In this document: piece after piece, positions 8,667-16,566 of the stretch
Position numbering within the stretch: the stretch's first letter is position 1
Layout: every line of letters starts with the position of its first letter
From: SZUA-36 sp963727635
GTDB taxonomy: Bacteria; Pseudomonadota; Gammaproteobacteria; Xanthomonadales; SZUA-36
Assembly: GCA_963727635.1 (NCBI GenBank)
Contig: CAVSHP010000021.1
Span: forward strand, 1 to 64,000
DNA: 64,000 nucleotides
Reading direction: 5' to 3'
Notes under the pieces: model-generated
What the model saw: only the letters and a program-made list of their open reading frames with translations
Database searches by the model: none
Told to the model about the DNA's origin: nothing
Made by a program: the position numbers and the translations under genes

Positions 8667-8960
8667 TGCCATGAGAACAACTTACTCAACTGGGAAATCA
8701 GCACCGATAACGCGGTAGATAACACACTTGGCTCCAGCTACGAAGACCTTGCCAGAGCCGGGGCGCCGCTTTCAGCGCTGGGCATCCGGGTACTTCGTGA
8801 CCTGCTGGCCACGGGACTCCTCGACCTCGCGCTGGACAGGGCCAACAATTACATCTGGAGAAGGTATTTCGAGCGGCATGCGGAAGTCTGCGGCGTTGCC
8901 TTCAACGATGCTGCGGAGCAATGGCTGGCCAGGCATGACGACCTCGGCCCGGTTCACTAA
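8667..8960 (+). pseudogene. Relic homologous to the hypothetical protein at 18050
   Basis: An open frame lacking a start, bounded by TAG at 8664 and TAA at 8960. It encodes NWEISTDNAVDNTLGSSYE and AGAPLSALGIRVLRDLLATG, matching SWEVGTDDAVMATMHMDMRE and AGAPLSALGIRALYEIVTEN of the intact 114-residue protein at 18050-18394. The amino end before NWEI is missing. The C-terminus (RRYFERHAEVCGVAF) is divergent. This is a paralogue that has lost its start or is joined by an unseen frameshift. Confidence 0.65.
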
Positions 8961-8991
8961 TTGAGCCATTTGAGTAAATGGTACCTGGGCA

Positions 8992-9025
8992 GGATACATT
9001 TAATCGAAAAATGTATCCGGCCCCT
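8992..9025 (+). terminator. Palindromic GGATACATT element, terminator-like
   Basis: GGATACATT (8992-9000) pairs with AATGTATCC (9010-9018) and is followed by GGCCCCTTTTT. A member of the dispersed GGCCGGATAC palindromes also seen at 9820, 15928, 18413, 25693 and 31195. Stem plus T-run would act as a Rho-independent terminator on the plus strand. Confidence 0.55.
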
Positions 9026-9066
9026 TTTTAGTTTGACTCTGACCACCAAATATCTTCTTCACGTGA

Positions 9067-9130
9067 AAATTCCTACAGCGTAAACAGGTATCTGCCAATT
9101 TTCATTGGTCAGTGCTTCGCACATATTTGC
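9067..9130 (+). repeat. TA-leader repeat copy 4
   Basis: AAATTCCTACAGCGTAAAC, then CCAATTTTCATTGG, then GCACATATTTGCTTTA. The small hairpin CCAAT/ATTGG replaces CCGAT/ATCGG of copy 5, so the paired bases change together. Confidence 0.5.
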
Positions 9131-9164
9131 TTTATGAGAGTGATTTCCCAGGGTTTGCCTTATT

Positions 9165-9180
9165 GTATCCAATAGGATAC
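9165..9180 (+). promoter_or_regulatory. Palindromic operator before the RelE-like toxin gene
   Basis: Perfect inverted repeat GTATCC/GGATAC with an AATA centre, ending ten bases before the toxin ATG. Placement suggests binding by the HTH antitoxin. Confidence 0.55.
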
Positions 9181-9189
9181 TTGCGTATT

Positions 9190-9489
9190 ATGAACACCAT
9201 AGTTCGCACAGATGTTTTTGATACGTGGCTTTCAAGACTCAAGGACGCTCGCGCCAAAGCGCGAATTATTACCAGAATTCGTTCTGCTGAGCGCGGCAAT
9301 TTTGGTGACTGCAAATCAGTCGGTGCCGGTGTTCTGGAAATGAGAATTCACTCTGGTCCGGGTTATCGTGTGTACTTTACGCAAGTCGGTGATGTGGTTT
9401 ATCTGCTTCTTTGCGGTGGCACTAAGGGTGGTCAAGATCGGGATATCATCAGGGCCAGGGATATGGCTCGTTTGCTAAAAGGAAAGTGA
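9190..9489 (+). CDS. RelE/HigB-superfamily addiction-module killer protein
   Basis: A 99-residue toxin of the addiction-module killer (COG3657-type) branch of RelE/ParE proteins. Landmarks are FDTWLSRLKDARAKARIITR, the GDCKSVGAGVLEMRIHSGPG core and YRVYFTQVGDVVYLLLCGGT. ATG 9190 is chosen because the family begins MNTIVRTDVF-like; upstream in-frame codons would cross the operator. It lies three bases before its HTH partner. The fold suggests ribosome-dependent mRNA cleavage, though this branch is less studied. Confidence 0.9.
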   Translation: MNTIVRTDVFDTWLSRLKDARAKARIITRIRSAERGNFGDCKSVGAGVLEMRIHSGPGYRVYFTQVGDVVYLLLCGGTKGGQDRDIIRARDMARLLKGK

Positions 9490-9492
9490 TTC

Positions 9493-9765
9493 ATGGGCAG
9501 TATAAAAAAACCGGTTCTGGCGCCTTTTGAGGCCAGTGACTATCTGGACAGTGAAGAAGTTATTGCTGAGTACTTGACGGCAGCTTTGGAAGACCCGGAT
9601 CCAGACGCATTTTTGACGGCGGTACGTGATGTTGCCAAAGCGCGTGGCATAGCAACGATTGCCGCGAAAGCAGGGCTTGGAAGAGAGAGTTTGTACAAGA
9701 CACTCAGGCCGGGTGCACAACCCCGATTTGAAACCGTGAGGCGGTTATTGGATGCTTTGGGGTGA
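9493..9765 (+). CDS. HTH antitoxin of the RelE-like toxin
   Basis: A 90-residue antidote protein of the COG3636 type. It has FEASDYLDSEEVIAEYLTAA near the start and a helix-turn-helix at residues about 48-85 (KARGIATIAAKAGLGRESLY, KTLRPG). It should neutralise the upstream toxin and repress the operon through the palindrome at 9165-9180. A DNA palindrome with a T-run at 9820-9866 probably ends the transcript. Confidence 0.9.
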   Translation: MGSIKKPVLAPFEASDYLDSEEVIAEYLTAALEDPDPDAFLTAVRDVAKARGIATIAAKAGLGRESLYKTLRPGAQPRFETVRRLLDALG

Positions 9766-9819
9766 AGCTTGGCGCTGTGGCCCCCCACTCACGCATCTGA
9801 TTATCGGGGATGTTAGTAA

Positions 9820-9866
9820 AAAAGGGGCCGGATACATTTAAATGAAAAATGTATCCGGCCCCTTTT
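9820..9866 (+). terminator. Long GGCCGGATAC palindrome, terminator-like
   Basis: AAAAGGGGCCGGATACATTT (9820-9839) is perfectly complementary to the arm at 9847-9866, with a 7-base loop. It has T and A runs at both ends, so it could terminate transcripts from either side. Best-preserved of the dispersed palindromes. Confidence 0.7.
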
Positions 9867-9890
9867 GTTGATCCCCACAAATCGCGATTG

Positions 9891-9960
9891 AAATTACCTA
9901 CAAGTTAAGACGCTAATGCCGATATTCATCGGTAATTGATAAGCGCATATTCATTTCAAT
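9891..9960 (+). repeat. TA-leader repeat copy 5
   Basis: AAATTACCTACAAGTTAAG, then CCGATATTCATCGG hairpin, then AAGCGCATATTCATTTCA. Upstream of the deleted toxin gene and its intact antitoxin. Confidence 0.55.
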
Positions 9961-9973
9961 GAAAATCCTTCTT

Positions 9974-10001
9974 TTGAAAATATACGGCAATGCCGTATAA
10001 T
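9974..10001 (+). promoter_or_regulatory. Promoter with TATACGGCA operator for the toxin-antitoxin pair
   Basis: TTGAAA (9974-9979) and TATAAT (9996-10001) are 16 bases apart. The spacer and -10 are covered by a perfect 9-bp palindrome, TATACGGCAATGCCGTATA (9981-9999), of the type bound by HigA/NadS-like HTH antitoxins. Strong evidence for autoregulation of the downstream pair. Confidence 0.75.
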
Positions 10002-10005
10002 TGTG

Positions 10006-10161
10006 ATGTTCAGTTTCATTGAAACAGGATACCGTGTCATTTACTTTGTGCGCCGCCCTCAGAACATCTTTTGGATGCTTACGATCTATCCAAAGAACGT
10101 GACTGATTCAATCCCGGGGCATGTGTTGAGGCAAATCCGCGAGGAAATCGAAAATGATTGA
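10006..10161 (+). pseudogene. RelE-family toxin with in-frame internal deletion
   Basis: A 51-residue frame from ATG 10006. The first seven residues (MFSFIET) match the N-terminus of RelE/HigB toxins that pair with NadS-type antitoxins. They are followed directly by GYRVIYFVRRPQNIFWMLTI and a normal C-terminus ending EEIEND. The roughly 50 residues in between, which carry the core strands and the GGxRKxRW region of the family, are gone, and the frame is kept. The stop overlaps the antitoxin start by eight bases as in intact pairs. The product should be inactive as a toxin but might still touch the antitoxin. Confidence 0.75.
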
Positions 10162-10423
10162 AGAAAGAGACATCGGCACCGAAATCCTGAACGGAATCCG
10201 TGAACTCAAGCAGGGTAAAGCAGGACGGGTAGTGAATGTGCCTGCAGTTGCAGAGGTGCGCCGCAAGACCGGATTATCGCAATCGCGTTTTGCCACTTTG
10301 CTAGGGGTATCCGTTCGAACACTCCAGGATTGGGAGCAAGGGCGTCGCTTACCTTCCGGAGCTGCGCGGACATTGCTCCTGATTGCGCATAAAAATCCGA
10401 TGGCTTTGTTGGAAGTTGCTTGA
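10154..10423 (+). CDS. XRE-family (NadS-like) antitoxin
   Basis: An 89-residue DNA-binding antitoxin. After MIEERDIGTEILNGIREL comes an XRE helix-turn-helix at about residues 38-85: VRRKTGLSQSRFATLLGVSV followed by RTLQDWEQGRRLPSG. It ends ALLEVA. It presumably binds the TATACGGCA palindrome upstream. The gene is intact while its toxin has an internal deletion, and a 60-residue copy of its 3' part lies at 6360-6542. It may persist as a free repressor or anti-addiction factor. Confidence 0.9.
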   Translation: MIEERDIGTEILNGIRELKQGKAGRVVNVPAVAEVRRKTGLSQSRFATLLGVSVRTLQDWEQGRRLPSGAARTLLLIAHKNPMALLEVA

Positions 10424-10429
10424 AAGGAA

Positions 10430-10469
10430 GGGGTCAGAGTAAAGGGACAGAATAAATTACTCTGACCCC
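10430..10469 (+). repeat. GGGGTCAGAGTAA inverted repeat
   Basis: GGGGTCAGAGTAA (10430-10442) pairs with TTACTCTGACCCC (10457-10469) around a 14-base loop. The same GGGGTCAGAGT word recurs at 11128, 11159 and 25527. Confidence 0.6.
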
Positions 10470-10488
10470 GGCAGTCCCACGACGTAGC

Positions 10489-10517
10489 TTGACAAGTCTT
10501 ATCGATACACATATCGT
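10489..10517 (+). promoter_or_regulatory. vapBC promoter and operator
   Basis: TTGACA (10489-10494), a 17-base spacer and TATCGT (10512-10517). A CGATA/TATCG inverted repeat (10503-10516) overlaps the -10, placed for repression by the VapB-VapC complex. Confidence 0.6.
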
Positions 10518-10548
10518 AATACGAAAGCTTGAACGATAAGGATTTGTT

Positions 10549-10755
10549 ATGACAGCGGTCACAGTTTCGCCTAAATATCAAGTAGTTATACCCAAGGGAA
10601 TAAGGGAGTCAATGGGCATCGTTTGTGGCCAGAAAATACAAATGCTAACTTACGGCAATCGCATCGAGTTAATACCCATCAAGCCGATGAAAGAGCTGAG
10701 AGGCTTCTTGCAGGGGATAGATACAAGCGTTAAAAGAGAGACGGACAGGTTGTGA
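10549..10755 (+). CDS. vapB: AbrB-family antitoxin of a VapBC pair
   Basis: A 68-residue antitoxin with an AbrB/SpoVT swapped-hairpin DNA-binding domain: VTVSPKYQVVIPKGIRESMG followed by GQKIQMLTYGNRIELIPI. The short C-terminal tail (LQGIDTSVKRETDRL) would embrace the PIN toxin. It overlaps vapC by four bases. A palindrome covering the -10 at 10503-10516 suggests autoregulation. Confidence 0.9.
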   Translation: MTAVTVSPKYQVVIPKGIRESMGIVCGQKIQMLTYGNRIELIPIKPMKELRGFLQGIDTSVKRETDRL

Positions 10756-11153
10756 ATGTTGTTGATTCTTCTGCGTGGCTATCCTATTTTGCAGGCGACA
10801 AAAACGCCGGGAAATTTGCCACGCCCATAGAGAACATCGAGAAGCTGCTGATTCCCAGCATCACGCTTACAGAGGTATTCAAATGCATAATGCGCCAAAG
10901 GGGTGAAGATGCCGCGTTGCAGGTACTTGCACATATGCAACAGGGAAAAGTGGTGGCGCTTGACAGTGCCCTGGCTATAGACGCAGCCGTCTTCGGTTTG
11001 AAATACAAGCTACCCCTGGCTGATAGCATCATTTACGCAACGGCCAGCAAGTTCAGTGCGGTAGTGTGGACTCAGGATGCAGATTTTGAAACACTGTCTG
11101 ATGTTCAGTATTTTCCAGCGGAAAGCCGGGGTCAGAGTCAAGTGCCAGGGTGA
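10752..11153 (+). CDS. vapC: PIN-domain toxin VapC
   Basis: A 133-residue PIN-domain ribonuclease. The four acidic metal ligands are visible: Asp in VVDSSAWLSYF, Glu in ITLTEVFK, Asp in LPLADSIIYATA and Asp in VWTQDADF. GTG or ATG start at 10752 overlaps vapB. The last residues (RGQSQVPG) are encoded by an intergenic GGGGTCAGAGT repeat, so the natural C-terminus has probably been extended by repeat insertion at the 3' end. All catalytic residues precede this. Confidence 0.9.
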   Translation: MNVVDSSAWLSYFAGDKNAGKFATPIENIEKLLIPSITLTEVFKCIMRQRGEDAALQVLAHMQQGKVVALDSALAIDAAVFGLKYKLPLADSIIYATASKFSAVVWTQDADFETLSDVQYFPAESRGQSQVPG

Positions 11154-11171
11154 AAGCCGGGGTCAGAGTCA
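11122..11171 (+). repeat. Two direct copies of AAAGCCGGGGTCAGAGTCA
   Basis: Direct repeats at 11122-11140 and 11153-11171 sit across the end of vapC. They share the GGGGTCAGAGT word with the palindromes at 10430 and 25527. Confidence 0.6.
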
Positions 11172-11173
11172 TT

Positions 11174-12339
11174 TCAACTTGAGCGTATCCCCCACGCCTG
11201 TTTGTTATCTTCCACAAAATTAATCAGGGCCGTTAGTGCCCTTGGCATAATCTCTTCGCCATAACCAATCCGGAAGTATTCCTGGTGCGTTGTGTAATCA
11301 CCGGTAAATACATAGGCGGGTTTTATTGAAATTCCCGCTTTTGCCAGCTGCTCGCCAAGTTCATCGGACTTTAGCGGTCCTTTGAATTTCACAAAGGCGA
11401 TGGCGCCTGCATTCGGGCGAACCCATTCAAATAAATCACTGTAGTCTGGCGAAGAATTTATCCAGCAAAGCAAGATTACGCCGGATGATGTTTATTCTTT
11501 TCTCAAGAATAATGTCACTCGCGCGTAAGGTCATGATCGCCTGGATTTCACTGGCGCGGCTGGGGCAGGCGGTTCCAAAATATTGAACATCGATGATCTT
11601 TTGCCTGAGCTCCAGGTCCTGCAGGGCCAGCCAGCCTATGGTGACGCCACAGCCACCCCAGGGCTTGGAGAGTGTGCAGGCACTTAAGCCTTTAGCGTAG
11701 AGATCAGCCATTGGCACAAGCCGGTCTTTTGCATCATGTTCCAGCAGGCGATAAGCCTCATCCGATAACAGGTACATACCGTTTTTCTCAGCGATATCCT
11801 TTAACTGCTGCTGCAATTGGCGGCTCATCAATGTGCCGGCCGGGTTATAGGGCTCATTGATGACCATATACCTGGTATTGGTTTGTATGCGCTGCTTCAA
11901 CGGCTTTGGGGTCTATCTGCCAATTGTCTTCCGGACGCAGCGGAACCCTGGTTACCTGGCTGCCCGCGTGCACCGGCGCCTGCAGGACGGACTGGTAACC
12001 CGGGGTAAAAACGATGGAGTGACTGTCGCTGTCCAGCAGCGCTATGGCGGCCGTCTGCAGCGCCGCCTGTCCGCCTGCAAAAACAACGATATTTTCTGCA
12101 GTGATATCGTCGCCGTAGAACCTGGCGATCTCTTCGCGAAGATCCAGGCTGCCGCCATTGGGCGTATAAACGAGTGAATGCCTGTTAAAATCCGCGACGA
12201 TATCAAGATCGCCTCTTTCTATCGATAGCTGGACAAGCTCCTGGTGACTGAGCGGCTCCGCAAAAGAATTGGACAGGTTAAACGGCGTGCCGCCGGTTAC
12301 TTTTTTATGTTTTTTAGACCAGGGTTCTTGATAGGTCAT
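11174..12339 (-). CDS. PLP-dependent aminotransferase class I/II (copy 2), frame-interrupted
   Basis: A fold-type I aminotransferase of about 388 codons. From the start it reads FAEPLSHQELVQLS, YTPNGGSLDLREEIARFYG, NEPYNPAGTLMS, LSDEAYR and TLSKPWGGCGVTIGW, the last carrying the PLP-binding Lys. Two single-base indels interrupt it: near 11890 (before TNTRYMVINEPY) and near 11450 (before YSDLFEWVRPNAG). The paralogue at 14672-15870 supplies the comparison (DLFEWVRPKAGATGFVKFKG). The start overlaps the end of the upstream cyclodeaminase-kinase gene by four bases, so the two are co-translated. The substrate is unknown; the neighbouring enzymes imply amino-acid metabolism. Confidence 0.85.
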
Positions 12340-14333
12340 GTCAGTATGTATTTCCCTTCTTCCAGTTGCCTGAGCAGTACCCGGGCCGGTTTTTGCGTAA
12401 CCAGCAGATACTTGTTATCAGGTTGCAGCTTCGCATTGTGACACGACATCGTAATGGTTGTGACCAGGCGCATCGCCATCAGGTAAAAGAGAATCTCACG
12501 TTCCTGCGGCTCTATCTTAAATTCGCGGTCGTAGCCTTCTATGATTTTCGCGGATGCCATGGCGACGTCATTTTCCCCCATCAGCCCATAGGCAAGTGTG
12601 ATGGCAAGATCATTTATCTGGCTGGCATATTGCATTTCGCCAAAATCGATCAGCCCGGATATTTTCGTGGGCTCCAATGGGTCGATGAGGAAATTCTGCT
12701 CGTTGGCGTCACTGTGAATGACGGCTTTGCGCAAGCGGGGTAGTCCGGGCAAAATATTTTTTTCGTAATACGCATATAGTCGCTCAAACTGGTCGCGTAG
12801 ATCTTTATCGGCGACATCGTGGAGATACGCCTTGCAGGCTAAAACGTTATCAAGCTTCCACACTGGGTCGGAACCTTCCACCGCGTCAGGCGGATAGTCC
12901 TGCATGGCTTTTGAGAATTGCCCCAAAAACCGGCCAACATCCTGGTAGAGCTCCGCTGTCCTCGGTGTGTTGGTGAGCAAATCCCCTTCGAGCCAGGTGA
13001 GCAGTCTTACCGCAAAGCCATTTACATGGGTAATGGTGTTGCCTTCCAGGGTTTTGACAACCTCGGGAAATGTTAGCCCGGGTGCGTTAATTTTCAAATA
13101 TTCAAGGACGTCAGTTTGCGCTTGCACGAACGCCCGGGGCCACTTTTTATTGGCGATCTTCAGGACATATTTCGCCCCCGGGGTTTTGATCAGCGCATTC
13201 TGGTCTTCATACGAAACCAAGGGCGATATTTCGCCTTCAATGCCGTAAAGCTCCATAACGAGTTTGGCCATGGATGGTTTAGCAAAACCCGGGATTTCGT
13301 CTAGCGGCATGTTCAGCTCTCTTGGGGGTTGGTCAGCAAATCCGGGTGCTAACGTGCCGGCAGCCGATAGCCGTGAACCCGCAATCACCGCCTGTACGAT
13401 TTGCAGGTCCTGGACACCGATCCCCGAAGACAAAAACAGTCTCAGCTTGTTGGCCGTTTCAGGATGCTTCAGACCGTTGTTGAGGAAGTCGCCAAACTCC
13501 TGCAAATCAGATTCTGCAATCACCTTATCCTTGATGGCGCCGGCGGCATTGCCGTGATCTTTGCCTTGCTCGATAGAATCGATCAGCACGCTATCGGCTT
13601 TTTTCAAGAGTGCCGGTGAAAGCTCTATCTTGCCCGGCATGTCAGCGCCGATCGCGATAATCAACGTATTTGCCGTGCCGATATCATCTGCGTCCAGTAA
13701 CGCAACTTCGGACGGGGTGGTTGTTATGATCAGGTTTGCAGCGTCTGCCACCTGTTTTGGCGTTGCAACCACGCTAAGCTGCCAGCCGTTTTCAGTCATT
13801 TCTCTGGCGTAGTTGGCGGTGTTGGCAGGTGTATGCCCCCACACTGTCAGCTTGCGGCAGTGCGGGTAGAGATTTTTCAACAGGCCAATTTGCAGCCGCG
13901 CCTGTACCCCGGTTCCCAGTACACCAATGCCGGTAAGATCATCGGCTGGCATTAACACCTCGGCGGCATTCCGGCCGGCGATAGCCGTCCTCAGGTCGGT
14001 CAAATGGCCTTCGTCCCTGAGCACGATGAGGGGTGCTCCCGTGCTGGCGTCAAATGCCATCATCAAGCCCTGTGTCGGTAACAGGCCGCGCTCACGATTG
14101 CCTGGAAATCCGGTGGCAATTTTAAAGACGTAGATATCCCCGCCTTTTTTGTGCGCGCCCTTCAGATGCAGATCACCCCGGCCGTTAAACGCCAGGTAGA
14201 TCACCCTGGGAATCGTCACATCGCCGGCGCTAAACGCTTTAAAGCCCTCTTTTTGTAATTGCCAGACATTTTCATCGCCGCTTGCCCGCAGACAGTTCTG
14301 TATCTCTGTCCAGTCAAGTTGAGGGATAAGCAA
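12336..14333 (-). CDS. Fusion of ornithine cyclodeaminase-like enzyme and APH/hydroxylysine-kinase-like domain
   Basis: A 665-residue two-domain protein. Residues about 1-320 are an ornithine cyclodeaminase/mu-crystallin fold with GVLGTGVQARLQIGLL (NAD-binding) and DEGHLTDLRTAIAGRNAAE. Residues about 340-665 are an aminoglycoside-phosphotransferase-like kinase with VIHSDANEQNFLI (catalytic loop) and GLIDFGEMQYAS (metal-binding Asp). I prefer a TTG start at 14333, five bases after GGGGAGG; an upstream ATG at 14390 would add residues belonging to the truncated cyclodeaminase before it. The kinase domain resembles hydroxylysine/choline kinases. Together with the flanking aminotransferases it suggests turnover or synthesis of a non-standard amino acid or amine. 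Confidence 0.8.
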   Translation of the reverse strand: MLIPQLDWTEIQNCLRASGDENVWQLQKEGFKAFSAGDVTIPRVIYLAFNGRGDLHLKGAHKKGGDIYVFKIATGFPGNRERGLLPTQGLMMAFDASTGAPLIVLRDEGHLTDLRTAIAGRNAAEVLMPADDLTGIGVLGTGVQARLQIGLLKNLYPHCRKLTVWGHTPANTANYAREMTENGWQLSVVATPKQVADAANLIITTTPSEVALLDADDIGTANTLIIAIGADMPGKIELSPALLKKADSVLIDSIEQGKDHGNAAGAIKDKVIAESDLQEFGDFLNNGLKHPETANKLRLFLSSGIGVQDLQIVQAVIAGSRLSAAGTLAPGFADQPPRELNMPLDEIPGFAKPSMAKLVMELYGIEGEISPLVSYEDQNALIKTPGAKYVLKIANKKWPRAFVQAQTDVLEYLKINAPGLTFPEVVKTLEGNTITHVNGFAVRLLTWLEGDLLTNTPRTAELYQDVGRFLGQFSKAMQDYPPDAVEGSDPVWKLDNVLACKAYLHDVADKDLRDQFERLYAYYEKNILPGLPRLRKAVIHSDANEQNFLIDPLEPTKISGLIDFGEMQYASQINDLAITLAYGLMGENDVAMASAKIIEGYDREFKIEPQEREILFYLMAMRLVTTITMSCHNAKLQPDNKYLLVTQKPARVLLRQLEEGKYILT

Positions 14334-14346
14334 ACTTGCCTCCCCG

Positions 14347-14675
14347 TCATGATCTTTGGCATTGCCTTCCGGCAGCATGGCGGTAATCACGCCGGTGTGT
14401 GCATCTCCTACCAGGGTCAGCTTGCGTTTGATGGGCGCGCCACTGGCAAGCCGGCTGAAATTCCGTTGTAATTTTTATGACGAAATTCTTTTCGCCCGCC
14501 TTGTAACCACCTTTGATAACAAGATCGCCGCGTGCCGGAGTTTCAAAGCGCATGCGCGCCTCATCCGTGGTCATGTCACTGCCCGGAATGCGTCCCATGC
14601 ATCACCAAGATAGGCGGCTTGTTCGGCCGCGCTGAAAAGATTTCTCAGTTCGGCCTCTGCCTGGAGTATCTTCAT
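14347..14675 (-). pseudogene. Truncated ornithine cyclodeaminase-like gene (5' third only)
   Basis: ATG 14675 overlaps the stop of the upstream aminotransferase. The reading begins MKILQAEAELRNLFSAAEQA, then after a shift near 14590 MTTDEARMRFETPARGDLVI and GGYKAGEKNFVIKITTEF, then after a shift near 14475 SGAPIKRKLTLVGDAHTGVI and TAMLPEGN. This matches the start of the cyclodeaminase family. Everything after about residue 110, including the NAD-binding domain, is missing, and the frame runs directly into the intact cyclodeaminase-kinase gene. A deletion between tandem copies explains this best. Confidence 0.7.
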
Positions 14676-15870
14676 TTCAGACCCCACTTGGCGCGTTGTT
14701 CATCGATGAACAGTTTAAATTCCTGCAGGGCAGCCGGCATGGTGGTACGGCTGAAGCCGATACGGAAATACTGGCCAAGCACCTCTTCACAATCAAAAAT
14801 AGAAGGCGGAAATACCAGGATGCCACGCTCCAATAAGCGGGCGGCCAGTTCATTTGCCGTTAGCGGGCCTTTGAATTTTACAAAACCGGTAGCGCCGGCT
14901 TTGGGCCGCACCCATTCGAACAGGTCTGCGTTGGCAGCAAAATACCGGTCGAGAAGACCAAGGTTATGCCGGATAATCTGCATGTTCCGGGTGATGATCT
15001 CGGCCCTTGAGCGTATCGCCATCATCGCCTGGATCTCACCCGCGCGGGAAAAGCAAACCGCGTAAATATGCTGTGCTTTGCGTAATTTATCGCATATCAC
15101 CCTGTCCTGGCACACCACCCAGCCGATGCCCGTGCCGCCGGCGCCCCAGGGTTTCGACAGGGTGCCCAGCGCAATGGCTTTCTTGACAATTCCGCCATCG
15201 AAGCTGTGCGTTCAGCGGGGTCCAGTTCCAATAGCCGGTAGACTTCGTCGGAAAATATCAGCAGGTCATGCGTCTCGGCCAGGGCGATTAACGCCTGCTT
15301 GGTCGCAAGGCTCATCAATGCACCCGACGGGTTGTGCGGATCATTGAATGCGATATATCTGGTATTGGCTTTGATGGCTGCTGCTACCGCCTTCAAATCC
15401 AGTTCCCAGCCATCATCGGGCATTAATGCTACCCGCGTGATCTCGCTGCCGGCCAGCCTCGCGCCGTCTTCAATAGACTGGTAACTGGGCGTTACGACAA
15501 TCGTGTGATCGCCGCCATGCAGCAGCGCCTGCGCCGTCAGTGTCATGCCGGTTTGCGCCCCGGGGAAAACCACGATGTTGTCGGCGCTGATATTGGCGCC
15601 ATACAACCGGGCGATCTCCCGCCGCAGGTCCAGGCTGCCGCCTGATTCGGCATAACCCAGTGAATGATCATGAAAAGCCTCGATAAGCGCATGATCGCCG
15701 CTGCGTTCAGCGGCTGCGATAAGCTCCTTGTGCGTGAGTGGCTCGGCCGATGACGCATAGAAACGGTGCTTGATATCCAGCGTTTTTGCCAACAGTACTT
15801 CTGACCTGACCGGGTTCTCCAACAGATGCATTTCCAACCTCTTTACGTTGCCCGGATGTGAGCAGACCAT
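14672..15870 (-). CDS. PLP-dependent aminotransferase class I/II (copy 1), frame-interrupted
   Basis: A paralogue of the aminotransferase at 11174-12339. It shows SAEPLTHKELIAAAERSG, YAESGGSLDLRREIARLYG, FNDPHNPSGALMS, IFSDEVYRLLELD and, after a single-base shift near 15186, ALGTLSKPWGAGGTGIGW with the PLP Lys. The C-terminal half reads DLFEWVRPKAGATGFVKFKG and ends RAKWGLK. ATG or alternative start at or just below 15870. It is the first gene of the minus-strand cluster and overlaps the truncated cyclodeaminase by four bases. One missing base restores about 399 codons, normal for the family. Confidence 0.85.
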
Positions 15871-15927
15871 CGCTTAGGAAGATAGTATCAACTTATCAAA
15901 TTCCGGCGAAACAATTTGACCAAAAAA

Positions 15928-16415
15928 GGCCGGATACATCTAAATATATCCGGCCCACTGCTGTCCCACTTAATCTGAATTTCCTATGCGCAAGTAAAAG
16001 CCCCATTCCAGATTGCCTGATTGTGATCACCTTTGGACATTGTTTCGATTTCAGTGTGGGCGCCAAGGCCATGCAGTACCTTACTTCAGGACACTACATG
16101 TCGCATATGTGGCCTCAGTGAGGCTTCGCGTCGCACATCCATGTGCTATCGCGAAGTACCGTTCATCCTGAACATAACGGTCCTGAAGTAAGGTACTGCA
16201 CACCCTCGGCTACGGGGGTAACCTTAGACCAATGGTTTCTGCAGGATTTGCACGGCGGTCAGTAGAAGCTGGTGTGGGTGGTTATTACCAGGACCGTACG
16301 AGGCAGGAAGCCGAGTCCGAGGCTACAGGGATGTACTTGTGCCGTGTCCTGGTAATAACCACCCACACCAGCTTCCCCCCCGGTAGATTAAGTGGGACAG
16401 CAGTGTATCCGGCCC
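15928..16415 (+). repeat. Mosaic double-stem element, copy A
   Basis: The best-preserved copy. The outer GGCCGGATAC (15928) pairs with GTATCCGGCC (ending 16414). The inner terminal inverted repeat is AGATTAAGTGGGACAGCAGT at 16385-16404 and its exact complement at 15957-15976. Stem 1 arms are 16073-16092 (GCAGTACCTTACTTCAGGAC) and 16180-16199, perfect over 20 bp, with an 87-base loop. Stem 2 arms are 16265-16294 and 16346-16375, perfect over 30 bp, with a 51-base loop. No convincing gene lies inside. It occupies the gap between the aminotransferase and the BrnT relic. Confidence 0.85.
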
Positions 16416-16525
16416 TTTTTTTCGTCGGCCTCCTGGCTGAAAGTCTTACAAGGATAAGATCGGAAACCCACTATTGATTCATTTTTACCTGCTGCAAATT
16501 AGGTTAATGAGATCACACCTTGACG

Positions 16526-16544
16526 TATGCATATAATATGCATA
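16526..16544 (+). promoter_or_regulatory. Palindromic operator before the BrnT relic
   Basis: Perfect 9-bp inverted repeat TATGCATAT/ATATGCATA with a one-base centre, next to TTGACG (16520-16525) and a possible TACCAT -10 (16543-16548). Position suggests the former brnTA operator. Confidence 0.5.
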
Positions 16545-16566
16545 CCATAAAAACAGAGAGGACAGG

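Noticed and set aside
5867..9960. TA-leader repeats as classical integron attC sites.
   Set aside because: The RYYYAAC/GTTRRRY core pair is not visible and no integrase is in the window; only the weaker claim of a shared leader is kept.
15928..16415. Reading the mosaic elements as CRISPR arrays or tandem repeats.
   Set aside because: Repeats are inverted pairs, only two per element, without regular direct repeats or spacers.
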